Below are positions 1 to 6,284 of a stretch of DNA of 7,633 nt, piece by piece. Position 1 is the stretch's first letter, and every line of letters starts with the position of its first letter. Location of the stretch: assembly GCA_937893205.1 (NCBI GenBank), contig CALBJU010000227.1, positions 1 to 7,633 on the forward strand. The letters are read 5' to 3'. Source of the stretch: an uncultured Bacteroidota bacterium (GTDB taxonomy: Bacteria; Bacteroidota; Rhodothermia; Rhodothermales; UBA10348). The notes below the pieces were generated by a model. The model ran no database searches. It saw only the letters and a list, made by a program, of their open reading frames with translations, and was not told the origin of the DNA. Both the position numbers and the translations under genes were made by a program.

Positions 1-103
1 CAGATGACAGTAATACTCTCTGTGCGCTTGCACTTCCTGCGAACAAGAATACGCTTAGAACACACAAGGCCTTGATGCGCAATATGTTATTGGTTTGGTT
101 CAA
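1..103 (-). CDS. Start of an exported protein (signal peptide only, runs off left edge)
   Basis: Only about 34 codons are inside the window. Reading the minus strand from a TTG at 103-101 gives a short N-region (NQTNNILRIK), a hydrophobic core (ALCVLSVFLFAG) and an SASA-Q signal peptidase I site, after which the mature chain begins QRVLLSS. A second in-frame TTG at 82-80 would give a shorter but equally good signal peptide; there is no ATG. The TTG at 103 lies three bases after the TGA of the upstream lipoprotein gene and in the same frame, so the two are probably cotranscribed and translationally coupled. The protein should be periplasmic or outer-membrane. Its function cannot be told from this fragment. 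What supports a real gene is the textbook signal peptide at the expected place; what weakens it is the TTG start and the absence of a Shine-Dalgarno. Confidence 0.65.
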   Translation of the reverse strand, partial: MNQTNNILRIKALCVLSVFLFAGSASAQRVLLSS

Positions 104-106
104 GCC

Positions 107-928
107 TCAGTCGAGCGTTATTGTTCTTATTACGGTATTGCTTCTGAGCCCAGAACGGTCTACGGCGGTAAATTCGAATGTATTGTCGCCAGCGACGTTG
201 AGAGCGTCAACCTGGATGGTGAGCGTGAAAAGTCCATCGCCAACCGCCACGTCACCACTGCTGCCAAAACCTGTGTTGCACGTACCCTGTCCACCGTCAT
301 CACAAAGCCTGAGCGTCGAAATACCATTTACGAGTACTTCGACAAACGCCACGTTCCCAATGCCGTCGGGGTCACTCACGTGCGCCACAATCGGTACGGC
401 TATAGGAGGTTGGCCCTGCGGTGGACGTGTAACGCGATCGGGAATATCGATCTGGTCAATGCTCGGTGGTTCGCTTCCGCTGGTGACCTCTATCGATGAA
501 AATATTCGATTGCTCATTCTTCCATCATCATCGGATGCAAAAGCGGTAACGGCGAGCAATCCTGCCTGACCCGATGGAATCGAAACTGAAACGGTGACTT
601 CAACCCGAGAATTCGTCAGGACCGCGACTTCGGCCTCACCCACGTGCTCCCCGCCGGGAATGGGAGAACCAATGATGATGAATACCTTCGAGAGATCACC
701 GTCGGCGTCTGAGACGTCAAGCGCCACTGTTACGTCTGTCGCAACTACTCCCGCGGTGTCACCAATCAGGTCGAGTGCGAGAAAATCCGGGGTTACCTGA
801 ATATTCTGGACGACTGGTGCGGACCGGGACAAATCTTGAGTGCCCGGAGCTGAGTCGCACGCGGACAGCGCCCCAGCACAGATCACAGCCAGGGTGAAGT
901 GTCGAATGAGTGAAAACTTACGAATCAT
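107..928 (-). CDS. Lipoprotein with two Ig/cadherin-like repeats
   Basis: A 273-residue exported lipoprotein. The N-terminus has basic residues (MIRKF), a hydrophobic stretch and the lipobox LSAC, with the lipidated Cys at residue 24. The ATG at 928-926 is preferred over the TTG one codon upstream. The mature part has two similar beta-rich units, roughly residues 37-148 and 154-272. Each begins with a Pro/Val/Ile linker (APVVQNIQVTP; EPPSIDQIDIP) and carries a D-x-D/DPDG-type turn (DVSDADGDLS; HVSDPDGIGN), typical of Ig/cadherin/PKD-like extracellular sandwiches. The second ends with the pattern NTFEFTAVDRSGLRSN. Two Cys in the second unit (LCDDGGQGTCN) could form a local disulfide. Asp follows the lipidated Cys, which in E. 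coli would favour inner-membrane retention; that rule need not hold here. No enzymatic motif is seen, so the role is likely structural, binding or surface. It is the first gene of a pair with the signal-peptide protein downstream. Confidence 0.85.
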   Translation of the reverse strand: MIRKFSLIRHFTLAVICAGALSACDSAPGTQDLSRSAPVVQNIQVTPDFLALDLIGDTAGVVATDVTVALDVSDADGDLSKVFIIIGSPIPGGEHVGEAEVAVLTNSRVEVTVSVSIPSGQAGLLAVTAFASDDDGRMSNRIFSSIEVTSGSEPPSIDQIDIPDRVTRPPQGQPPIAVPIVAHVSDPDGIGNVAFVEVLVNGISTLRLCDDGGQGTCNTGFGSSGDVAVGDGLFTLTIQVDALNVAGDNTFEFTAVDRSGLRSNTVIRTITLD

Positions 929-988
929 CAATACCGGAGTAACGGAATGCCCGTGCTTAATTTGGGGATCGGTAGCGAACGGGATCTA

Positions 989-1019
989 TAAGCTTACGTT
1001 TCGTCGGTTAATTGGAAAA
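989..1019 (-). promoter_or_regulatory. Weak promoter candidate for the lipoprotein gene
   Basis: On the minus strand TTTT (1019-1016) is followed after 19 bases by TAAGCTTA (996-989). This resembles the Bacteroidota pattern TTTG-N19-21-TAnnTTTG with several mismatches (3/4 and 4/6). It sits just past the upstream operon's terminator and about 60 bases before the lipoprotein ATG, which is the right place. Position supports it more than sequence does. Confidence 0.22.
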
Positions 1020-1028
1020 GTCATGCAG

Positions 1029-1059
1029 AAAAGGGAGCCCTCAAAATATCGAGGCTCCC
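1029..1059 (-). terminator. Rho-independent terminator of the six-gene minus-strand operon
   Basis: The arms GGGAGCC (1059-1053) and GGCTCCC (1039-1033), read on the minus strand, form a perfect 7-bp GC-rich stem. The 13-base loop can extend by two more pairs with one bulge. The stem is followed directly by TTTT and shortly afterwards by another T-run. It begins 34 bases after the protease stop codon. The plus-strand side has no T-run, so it acts on minus-strand transcripts. It separates the housekeeping operon from the lipoprotein pair. Confidence 0.8.
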
Positions 1060-1092
1060 ACACACTCAGGGCATACACTCCCCGCCTCAGTC

Positions 1093-2280
1093 CTACCCAA
1101 TGTACAGCGGTTTGAAGCTGAAACACAGGGCAAAAATAAGCAGACTCAATATGCCCAGAACCTTGCGCCGCCTGCTCAGCGGCTCCATGTGGAGCACTGG
1201 TGGATGATCCACTTTGATGAGGAACATGATCAGCAAGCACCAGAGGAACCAACCGCTGTGGCCGAAAGAAGAGACCAGTGACGGCAACCGGGAGACAAAT
1301 GCGGTCGAAACGACCATTGTAAAGACGACGGGCATGATCCAGCGGAAATTGCCGCTGAATATCTTGAAAGCGTACAGGAACAGAATGGTGGATAGGATTA
1401 CCCAGGTAAGCTGGCCCAGCAGAGGATCGAAGGCGATGAGCATGGGTGCGACCTGATCTACGAAGCCTACAGCACCAGAGAAGAGGAGCAGCAAAACGAA
1501 CGAGCGCGCCATTATTCTGTGCCATTTCTGTCCAACCAGAGCGTACAGAATGTGGCCGCCGTCCAACTGGCCTACCGGAAGAAGATTAAGGGCCGTAAAA
1601 AACAATCCAAGCCATCCCGCAAACAGAATGGGATAGTGATACATTTCCCACATCGGCGGAACGTTGGTAAAGAACTGGGACAAGAACCAGTACAGCGGCG
1701 TCGACCCGACTCTCAATACCTGATTTCCATTCACAGCGGAGTCGGTCAGTACGTCAGCCGGAAACCTTCCCTGTGACTGAAGAAAAGCCTGAAGGGCCTC
1801 GTGATCGGGCATCCCATTCATATACTCGAGTCCGGGCAGCGTCATAAACCCGACCAGGAGCACAACCAACGCGACTACAAAGCCAGCAAGTGGTCCCGCT
1901 GCGCCGATATCGAACAGCTTCGTCATTGACGGAATCTGTTGGCGGATGCGGATTACGGCTCCAAACGTTCCAATGCCGTTGAACAGAAATGGAATGAAGT
2001 ATGGAAGGGAAACGGCAACGCCGTGACGTCTGGCCGCGAAATAGTGGCCGAACTCGTGGACGGTGAGAAAGAGGAGTAAAGATCCCCCAAAACGAAGCCC
2101 GTCCATCACAAAGGGTGCGGAAACCGTGATCCCACCAAGAGTGAACCAGGCACTCGCATCCGCATAGACCAGCATCCGATGGGTCATGATGCCGCCATCC
2201 CATATGGTCGTCATCAAGGTCAGCAGAAAGAGCAGTATGTGAAGCCAGTACCTATCCCGATACGGAGAGGTGCTGCTCAC
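1093..2280 (-). CDS. Site-2 protease family (M50) intramembrane metalloprotease
   Basis: A 395-residue polytopic membrane protein. The zinc-binding motif HEFGH is at residues 75-79 inside a hydrophobic helix, and the third zinc ligand is Asp240 in NLLPVGQLDGGH (232-243). The core also has GTFGAVIRIR (104-113) and the family stretch FDIGAAGPLAG (123-133). No PDZ domain is present, so it is closer to the EGY/cyanobacterial-type S2P group than to RseP. About ten hydrophobic segments can be counted (near 11-27, 64-86, 126-148, 215-236, 257-277, 290-310, 314-330, 340-357, 373-390). A soluble insert lies between about residues 150 and 208, and four C-terminal helices follow the LDGG motif. Family members cut membrane-embedded substrates such as anti-sigma factors or signal peptide remnants; the substrate here is unknown. 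The GTG start at 2280-2278 overlaps the TGA of the aminotransferase gene (GTGA), pointing to translational coupling. It is the last gene before the terminator. Confidence 0.92.
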   Translation of the reverse strand: MSSTSPYRDRYWLHILLFLLTLMTTIWDGGIMTHRMLVYADASAWFTLGGITVSAPFVMDGLRFGGSLLLFLTVHEFGHYFAARRHGVAVSLPYFIPFLFNGIGTFGAVIRIRQQIPSMTKLFDIGAAGPLAGFVVALVVLLVGFMTLPGLEYMNGMPDHEALQAFLQSQGRFPADVLTDSAVNGNQVLRVGSTPLYWFLSQFFTNVPPMWEMYHYPILFAGWLGLFFTALNLLPVGQLDGGHILYALVGQKWHRIMARSFVLLLLFSGAVGFVDQVAPMLIAFDPLLGQLTWVILSTILFLYAFKIFSGNFRWIMPVVFTMVVSTAFVSRLPSLVSSFGHSGWFLWCLLIMFLIKVDHPPVLHMEPLSRRRKVLGILSLLIFALCFSFKPLYIG

Positions 2281-3493
2281 GCTTTTGGCCGTTGGAGCTG
2301 AGAAAAGGCATCATCGAGCCGATCGCAAGCGGTCATCAGATCGCTCTCCGATGCCGCATAGGAGATCCTGATCCCCGTAGGAGCGCCGAATGCCTGGCCC
2401 GGAACGAGTGCCACGTTGTGTGACTCCAGGATATAGAAACACAGGTCCTCTGAAGTCTCTATCACCTTACCCGAAGGCGTAGTACTCCCGAGCCACTCTG
2501 CGATATCCGGAAACAGATAAAACGCGCCCTGCGGAATGGGACAGACCAAACCCGGGATCTGGGCAAGCCGCTCGAGCATGAGGTCGCGTCGCGAGCGAAA
2601 CGAATCCACCATTTGCTGAACGACGGAGGGATCCATTTTCAGTGCTGCAATGCCTGCTTTTTGGGCGATTGTAGAGGGTGCTGAGGTCAGTTGACTCTGG
2701 AGTTTTCCGGCAGCTTTAATGATCATTGGATCGGCGGCCATGAATCCCAGTCTCCAACCGGTCATGGCATAGGCCTTGGAAAAACCGTTCACGGTCAGAG
2801 TCCTGTCTTTCATTCCCGGATAACTGGCCATCGAGCGATGCTCAGCGTCGTAAATGATGTGCTCATAGATTTCATCCGAAATAACAAAGACGTCGGGATG
2901 ACGCATCAGCACCGCAGCGAGATCGCCCAGCTGCTGCGAGGAGTACACGCCGCCAGTCGGGATGGAGAACACAGTATGAGTAAGCGGGTCCGGGGTGTGA
3001 TGGCCCCTTCGAGTTGATCGGCCGTCAGCAGGTAGTCAGACTCAACCGTAGTCGGGATGGCGACAGGATCAGCCCCGGCAAAACGAACCATTTCCGGATA
3101 ACTCACCCAATACGGAGCTGGAATCAGAACTTCGTCGCCCTCTCTGCACAGTACGGTCACCGCCTGCGCGATGGACTGTTTTGCTCCATTTGAACAGATA
3201 ATTTGATTCGGATCGTAGTGTAATCCGTTGTCTTTTTCCAGCTTCGCTGCGAGTGCTTCGCGAAGTTCTGGCAATCCGAGATTGTTTGTGTAATGCGTGT
3301 GACCGTCCCTAATAGCCTGAATTCCTGCTTCAGAAATTTCGGCAGGGGTGTCAAAATCCGGCTCGCCCGCACTGAGACCTATAACGGGATAACCCAATCT
3401 GATTCGATCCTTCGCGGCTTGGGTCATGGCGAGCGTCGCGGAGGGCTGCATCGACGCGACTCTTCTATTGAAATCCAGAATTTTTTCTTCCAC
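2277..3493 (-). pseudogene. aspC: Aspartate aminotransferase-type PLP enzyme, frameshifted
   Basis: A class I/II (fold type I) aminotransferase, which would transfer amino groups between aspartate and 2-oxoglutarate or related acids. It is split into two frames. The first frame (GTG at 3493, stop at 2906) encodes residues 1-178 correctly, including SAGEPDFDTP (41-50), HYTNNLGLPELREAL, the phosphate-binding SNGAKQ (101-106) and PYWVSYPEM, then goes wrong after SPS. The other frame resumes at PTGGVYSS near 2960 and runs to 2277. It carries ISDEIYEH (the Asp that binds the pyridine nitrogen), the Schiff-base Lys in NGFSKAYAMTGWRLG, and the substrate-carboxylate Arg in GIRISYA. Joined, the protein would be about 406 residues, the normal family length. 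The break falls in the SPSNPTG motif: four bases, spanning the Asn codon, are missing. A GGAAG sequence five bases before the GTG is the only Shine-Dalgarno-like site among these genes. Family assignment is secure; the exact amino donor is inferred. The gene may be truly dead or the deletion may be an assembly artefact. Confidence 0.88.
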
Positions 3494-3556
3494 CGGGTCT
3501 TCCGCTAGGTCTTGAGCCGTTTAACAGGCCTTGGTTCTTCAAGCCCTTCCGGGCGT

Positions 3557-4042
3557 TCATTTAGATAGCATCGAAGATAAGACGGGCTCGGGCACGAATG
3601 ACGAAATGTCTCCTCCGTGGCCGTGGATTTCCCTGACAATTGACGCACTGATCAACGCGTGCGCTTCGCTGGTCATCAGGAACACGGTTTCGACTTCGGG
3701 CGCAAGTCTACGGTTGGCAAATGACATCCGAAATTCGTAATCAAAATCGGACACTTGCCGGAGACCTCGAAGAAGCGCAATCGCCTTCTTCCTGCTGGCA
3801 TATTCAACGAGCAGCCCCTCAAATATTTCTACCGAAACATTGTCGAGGTGACCGACACACTTGAGAATCAGGTCTCGGCGCTCTTGGGGACTGAAGAAGC
3901 CCCGTTTGGAGGAGTTGTTGGCAATCGTGACAACAACATGATCGAAAAGACGACAGCCCCTCTCCAGAATATCGAGGTGTCCAAACGTGAACGGGTCGAA
4001 TGAACCTGGGTAAAGCGCCAATCCTGTAGAATGCGATTTCAT
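3557..4042 (-). CDS. coaD: Phosphopantetheine adenylyltransferase
   Basis: Penultimate step of coenzyme A synthesis: 4'-phosphopantetheine plus ATP gives dephospho-CoA and pyrophosphate, in the cytosol. The 161-residue product has the family's usual length and the full nucleotidyltransferase signature: YPGSFDPFTFGHLDI (11-25, with the T/HxGH motif at 19-22), FSPQERRDLI (50-59), RGLRQVSDFDYE (92-103), NRRLAPEVETVFLM and the ATP-loop motif ISASIVRE (131-138), followed by GGDISSFVP. The ATG at 4042 is the only sensible start; the upstream 31-base gap to rsmD has AAGG too far away to be a convincing ribosome site. It is the fourth gene of the operon, and 63 bases separate it from the aminotransferase gene. 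Nothing in it looks damaged. Confidence 0.96.
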   Translation of the reverse strand: MKSHSTGLALYPGSFDPFTFGHLDILERGCRLFDHVVVTIANNSSKRGFFSPQERRDLILKCVGHLDNVSVEIFEGLLVEYASRKKAIALLRGLRQVSDFDYEFRMSFANRRLAPEVETVFLMTSEAHALISASIVREIHGHGGDISSFVPEPVLSSMLSK

Positions 4043-4073
4043 ATAATTAATCCAGCCTTAACGAGGAAACGGG

Positions 4074-4625
4074 TCACGGGGCGTCGGAAGGCCCTCCCGC
4101 ATAGACGGTGACTGCACTTTTTCCGTAGACCCGCGAAACAACGCACTGAGCATGCTCCTCGAGCTGTTCCTTCCGGTCGTGCTCCAAAACAAACAAACCG
4201 TTTTCCATCAGCAGCGGAAGTACCATAGCCGTCAGTTTTTCAAGATCCGCTAATCCGTACGGAGGATCTGCCAATATAAGTCCGTACGTACCCGTTGTTT
4301 GGGCTTTCAGGAAGGAAAAGACGTTCTGTCGCGCAAACTGGCAGGACAGATCCGATTCCAGCTTTAACGCGTTTTCTTTCGCGACCTGGAGTACATCCGG
4401 ATTGAAATCAACGAATACGGCCGAACCAGCTCCCCGGCTCATTGCCTCCAGGCCCAGGGCTCCGCTTCCCGCGAACAGATCCAGAACGGCGACCTCATCC
4501 AGATCGAGACGCGAGACAACAATATTGAATATGGCTTCCCGTGTCCGGTCTGTCGTGGGTCGGGTCCCTTCACCTTGAGGCGATACAATTGTCCGATGCC
4601 TGAAACGACCACCAATTATTCTCAT
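4074..4625 (-). CDS. rsmD: 16S rRNA (guanine(966)-N(2))-methyltransferase RsmD
   Basis: This SAM-dependent methyltransferase modifies G966 (E. coli numbering) of 16S rRNA during 30S assembly. The 183-residue product is full length. It shows the N-terminal RIIGGRFRHR and TRPTTDRTREAIFNI (21-35), the SAM-binding motif I DLFAGSGALGLEA (49-61), the acidic motif II end FVDFNP (71-76), and the catalytic motif IV DPPYG (120-124) typical of exocyclic amine methylation. The ATG at 4625 lies six bases after the stop of the actin-fold gene, so the two are probably coupled. rsmD beside coaD is a familiar bacterial arrangement. No Shine-Dalgarno is visible. Confidence 0.95.
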   Translation of the reverse strand: MRIIGGRFRHRTIVSPQGEGTRPTTDRTREAIFNIVVSRLDLDEVAVLDLFAGSGALGLEAMSRGAGSAVFVDFNPDVLQVAKENALKLESDLSCQFARQNVFSFLKAQTTGTYGLILADPPYGLADLEKLTAMVLPLLMENGLFVLEHDRKEQLEEHAQCVVSRVYGKSAVTVYAGGPSDAP

Positions 4626-4631
4626 GACCCA

Positions 4632-5531
4632 CTATTGGATGGCCGCACCGATGCTCGGGACAAAGGCTTCAATCGGAAATCCTACTTCAAATCTATCTTC
4701 ATCGAGATCCACGATGACGCCTGGGTTGAACACCGATACCTTCTCGCCAAACGCCTCCTTGAGTGTTGGGACAAACTTGGGGCCCGGCTCCTCACCGTAC
4801 ACGTACAGATGAGTGATATCTCCGTAAGCCAGGCCAAAACGATTTGCCAGCAAGAGGGCGTGGTAGGCTACGTCTTCGGGAAAAGGAGTCCGGATAGAAA
4901 AATGAGCCTGACTCGCACCATTCTTGATCAAGATGAAATCAGTCAATGATGAGTAAGCCCCTATCAGCAAGTAGGCCCCGCCCGGAAGGGAGGAGTTCTG
5001 GGCAAAATGACGAAAAGCCAGAAATGCCGCGTTCGTTGAGGGTACCAATTCGACCGTCGTATCCCCGAATGCAGCACCCACAGCATTCAGATTCTCTGAG
5101 ATCAGCGGAGTGACATGGGAAACCGAATATTTTTCCAGTCCGTCTTCTGCCTTCGAGTCAAGAATCTCTGGGAAAACGTCTCCGAATCCGACATCTCCAC
5201 TCAGAAGACTCGTTTCAAACGTAATCTGAGCCTTGCGTTCGGCTTCACTGACCACTGACGGAACCAGGCTCGTGAAGCGTGACATACCACTGGACGGCAG
5301 TACGAATCGAAACACACTTGCCTGGGTACCTTGAAAAATGTCCTGTAGGGCTCGTCGAATGGTCTCGATCCGATCTACGGCACCTTCCTCGTAAATAGCA
5401 GAAGAAGCGTCAAACTCAAATTTGCAGTTTCCCAGTCGAAGAAGCTTGAATGCCGAATCGACCTGTTCGATTTCAGAGTAGCGCATGACACTACCCGAGA
5501 ATTCTACTCCAGCCGTTGATTGGACCGCCAT
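4632..5531 (-). CDS. PilM/DUF3822-like actin-fold (ASKHA) protein
   Basis: A 299-residue soluble protein with no signal peptide or membrane helix. Its plan resembles the PilM branch of the actin/Hsp70 superfamily. An N-terminal strand pair is followed by LLRLGNCKFEFD (30-41), a helix (DRIETIRRALQDIF, 53-66), FRFVLPSS and an EAERKAQITFE helix. Its second half contains AYLLIGAYSSLTDFILIKNG (186-205), which fits the second phosphate/connect motif (IDIG..T.....NG) though with Ala-Tyr where Asp-Gly residues are usual. It ends SIGAAIQ, like the PilM C-terminus. In Bacteroidota a protein called DUF3822 sits next to rsmD, and this gene occupies that place. Known PilM binds ATP and the PilN tail beneath type IV pili; whether this one does is unknown. 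Assignment rests on pattern and context, so it should be read as a fold-level call. Confidence 0.55.
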   Translation of the reverse strand: MAVQSTAGVEFSGSVMRYSEIEQVDSAFKLLRLGNCKFEFDASSAIYEEGAVDRIETIRRALQDIFQGTQASVFRFVLPSSGMSRFTSLVPSVVSEAERKAQITFETSLLSGDVGFGDVFPEILDSKAEDGLEKYSVSHVTPLISENLNAVGAAFGDTTVELVPSTNAAFLAFRHFAQNSSLPGGAYLLIGAYSSLTDFILIKNGASQAHFSIRTPFPEDVAYHALLLANRFGLAYGDITHLYVYGEEPGPKFVPTLKEAFGEKVSVFNPGVIVDLDEDRFEVGFPIEAFVPSIGAAIQ

Positions 5532-5591
5532 TTGGACTTGCGAGTTTTCGGGGACGCGCGAATTGCTGAATGAATCAGCCTGGCACCGCTA

Positions 5592-6053
5592 CTACTCCCA
5601 GCTACCAGCATTCAATTCGGTGATACTTCCGCTCAGCGTTCCAATGTGATCATTCGAATCGGGATCCGAGAGTAGATAGGTATGCGTCCTGGAGGTATCG
5701 TTCACCGCGAGCTCAAATATTTTCCCGGTTCGGGGAGAATACACTAGAGAGTCGGCGTTAAAACCTAGTCCGAAGATGCTGTCGGCACCGGCAACCATCA
5801 CGGAATCCGTCTTGATCCACATTACAAGCGAGTCAAGGGCGGTGAGATACCGACCGTTATCTCGCTGGTACTGAATCATTGCGGTTCGGACTTGATCCAT
5901 CCGTGAACGGGTCTGTTCAGTCAACTCTTTCCTGCGCTCTACCCTCTCATACGGTTCTGTAATTGATACGTAGAGAAAATAGGCAAGGCCAACGATGGCG
6001 ATGGCAAGAACGACTCGGACTCCGGTCTGCATGCCCTGGCTAGTGGACGCCAT
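5592..6053 (-). CDS. Single-pass membrane protein with pilin-like stretch
   Basis: A 153-residue protein I do not recognise by name. A short N-terminal tail is followed by one hydrophobic helix at about residues 12-31 (VRVVLAIAIVGLAYFLYVSI). A charged, probably coiled-coil segment (about 35-62, ERVERRKELTEQTRSRMDQV) leads into RTAMIQYQRDNGRYLTALDSL (56-76), which resembles the 'alkyYy..nGrYP.sl..L' region of GspG/type IV pilin-like proteins. The rest is a small beta-rich domain. There is no G|FTLIE prepilin peptidase site, so it is not an ordinary pseudopilin; it would be inner-membrane anchored with the domain outside. It is the first gene of the operon, 60 bases before the PilM-like gene, which makes a partnership plausible. 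The ATG at 6053 has no Shine-Dalgarno. It may be a lineage-specific protein. Confidence 0.7.
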   Translation of the reverse strand: MASTSQGMQTGVRVVLAIAIVGLAYFLYVSITEPYERVERRKELTEQTRSRMDQVRTAMIQYQRDNGRYLTALDSLVMWIKTDSVMVAGADSIFGLGFNADSLVYSPRTGKIFELAVNDTSRTHTYLLSDPDSNDHIGTLSGSITELNAGSWE

Positions 6054-6120
6054 ATTGATTCGGTAGAGATACGTGCGTTGAAAAAGTGGTGGGGCGATAC
6101 ACCCGTAGGTAGATCGCGAC

Positions 6121-6152
6121 CGAAAATAACGGCTCCCCCGGCTAAAAGCAAT
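6121..6152 (-). promoter_or_regulatory. Candidate promoter for the six-gene minus-strand operon
   Basis: On the minus strand ATTG (6152-6149) is followed after exactly 20 bases by TATTTTCG (6128-6121). This is one mismatch in each box from the Bacteroidota primary-sigma consensus TTTG-N19-21-TAnnTTTG. It would give a 5' leader of about 60 bases before the ATG at 6053. An alternative sigma70 reading (TTGCTT, 16 bases, TTATTT) uses nearly the same bases. Confidence 0.4.
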
Positions 6153-6196
6153 TGGAAGTTCTTCTATACCGAGCGTGTCAAAACTTTAGGCCCTTG

Positions 6197-6221
6197 TCTG
6201 GGTTTCAAGCGTTTACCCAGA
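6197..6221. repeat. 7-bp inverted repeat overlapping the pdxJ promoter candidate
   Basis: TCTGGGT (6197-6203) and ACCCAGA (6215-6221) are perfect inverted arms separated by 11 bases (TTCAAGCGTTT). It lies across the upstream box and spacer of the candidate pdxJ promoter and could be an operator for a dimeric regulator, or chance. No T-run follows on either strand, so it is not a terminator. Confidence 0.35.
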
Positions 6222-6232
6222 AGCTATATTCG
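6203..6232 (+). promoter_or_regulatory. Candidate promoter for pdxJ-era
   Basis: TATATTCG (6225-6232) matches TAnnTTTG at five of six fixed bases, with TTTC (6203-6206) 18 bases upstream; TATATT also serves as a sigma70 -10 box. Transcription would start near 6238, leaving a leader of roughly 45 bases to the GTG of pdxJ. The upstream box is poor and its spacing one base short. Confidence 0.35.
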
Positions 6233-6284
6233 AGACCTTGAACCATTCCCCAAGTTGCCTTCCCATGCATTCCACCTACGCACT

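Noticed and set aside
72..569. Plus-strand ORFs opposite the lipoprotein gene
   Set aside because: Low-complexity Ser/Thr/Pro-rich or unstructured translations lying antisense to a gene with a clear lipobox and repeats; shadow frames.
1519..1776. Plus-strand ORF opposite the protease gene
   Set aside because: Antisense shadow of a convincing M50 protease with intact zinc motifs; its own translation is basic and featureless.
2277..2972. Independent protein from the second half of the aminotransferase (GTG at 2972)
   Set aside because: The first residues are just the out-of-frame tail of the SPS motif, no ribosome site precedes the GTG, and the fragment lacks half of the PLP site.
2906..2975. 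Programmed ribosomal frameshift joining the two aminotransferase halves
   Set aside because: No slippery heptamer or following stem is apparent, and joining the frames would still lack the conserved Asn; a deletion explains it better.
3543..3554. GCCC-N4-GGGC hairpin just after the coaD stop
   Set aside because: Only a 4-bp stem and no T-run on the minus strand, so it is not a terminator; the operon seems to continue into the aminotransferase gene.
6078..6284. In-frame N-terminal extension of PdxJ by 69 codons
   Set aside because: The extension has no resemblance to PdxJ, would make the protein far longer than the family, and covers the candidate divergent promoters. GTG at 6285 gives the canonical N-terminus.
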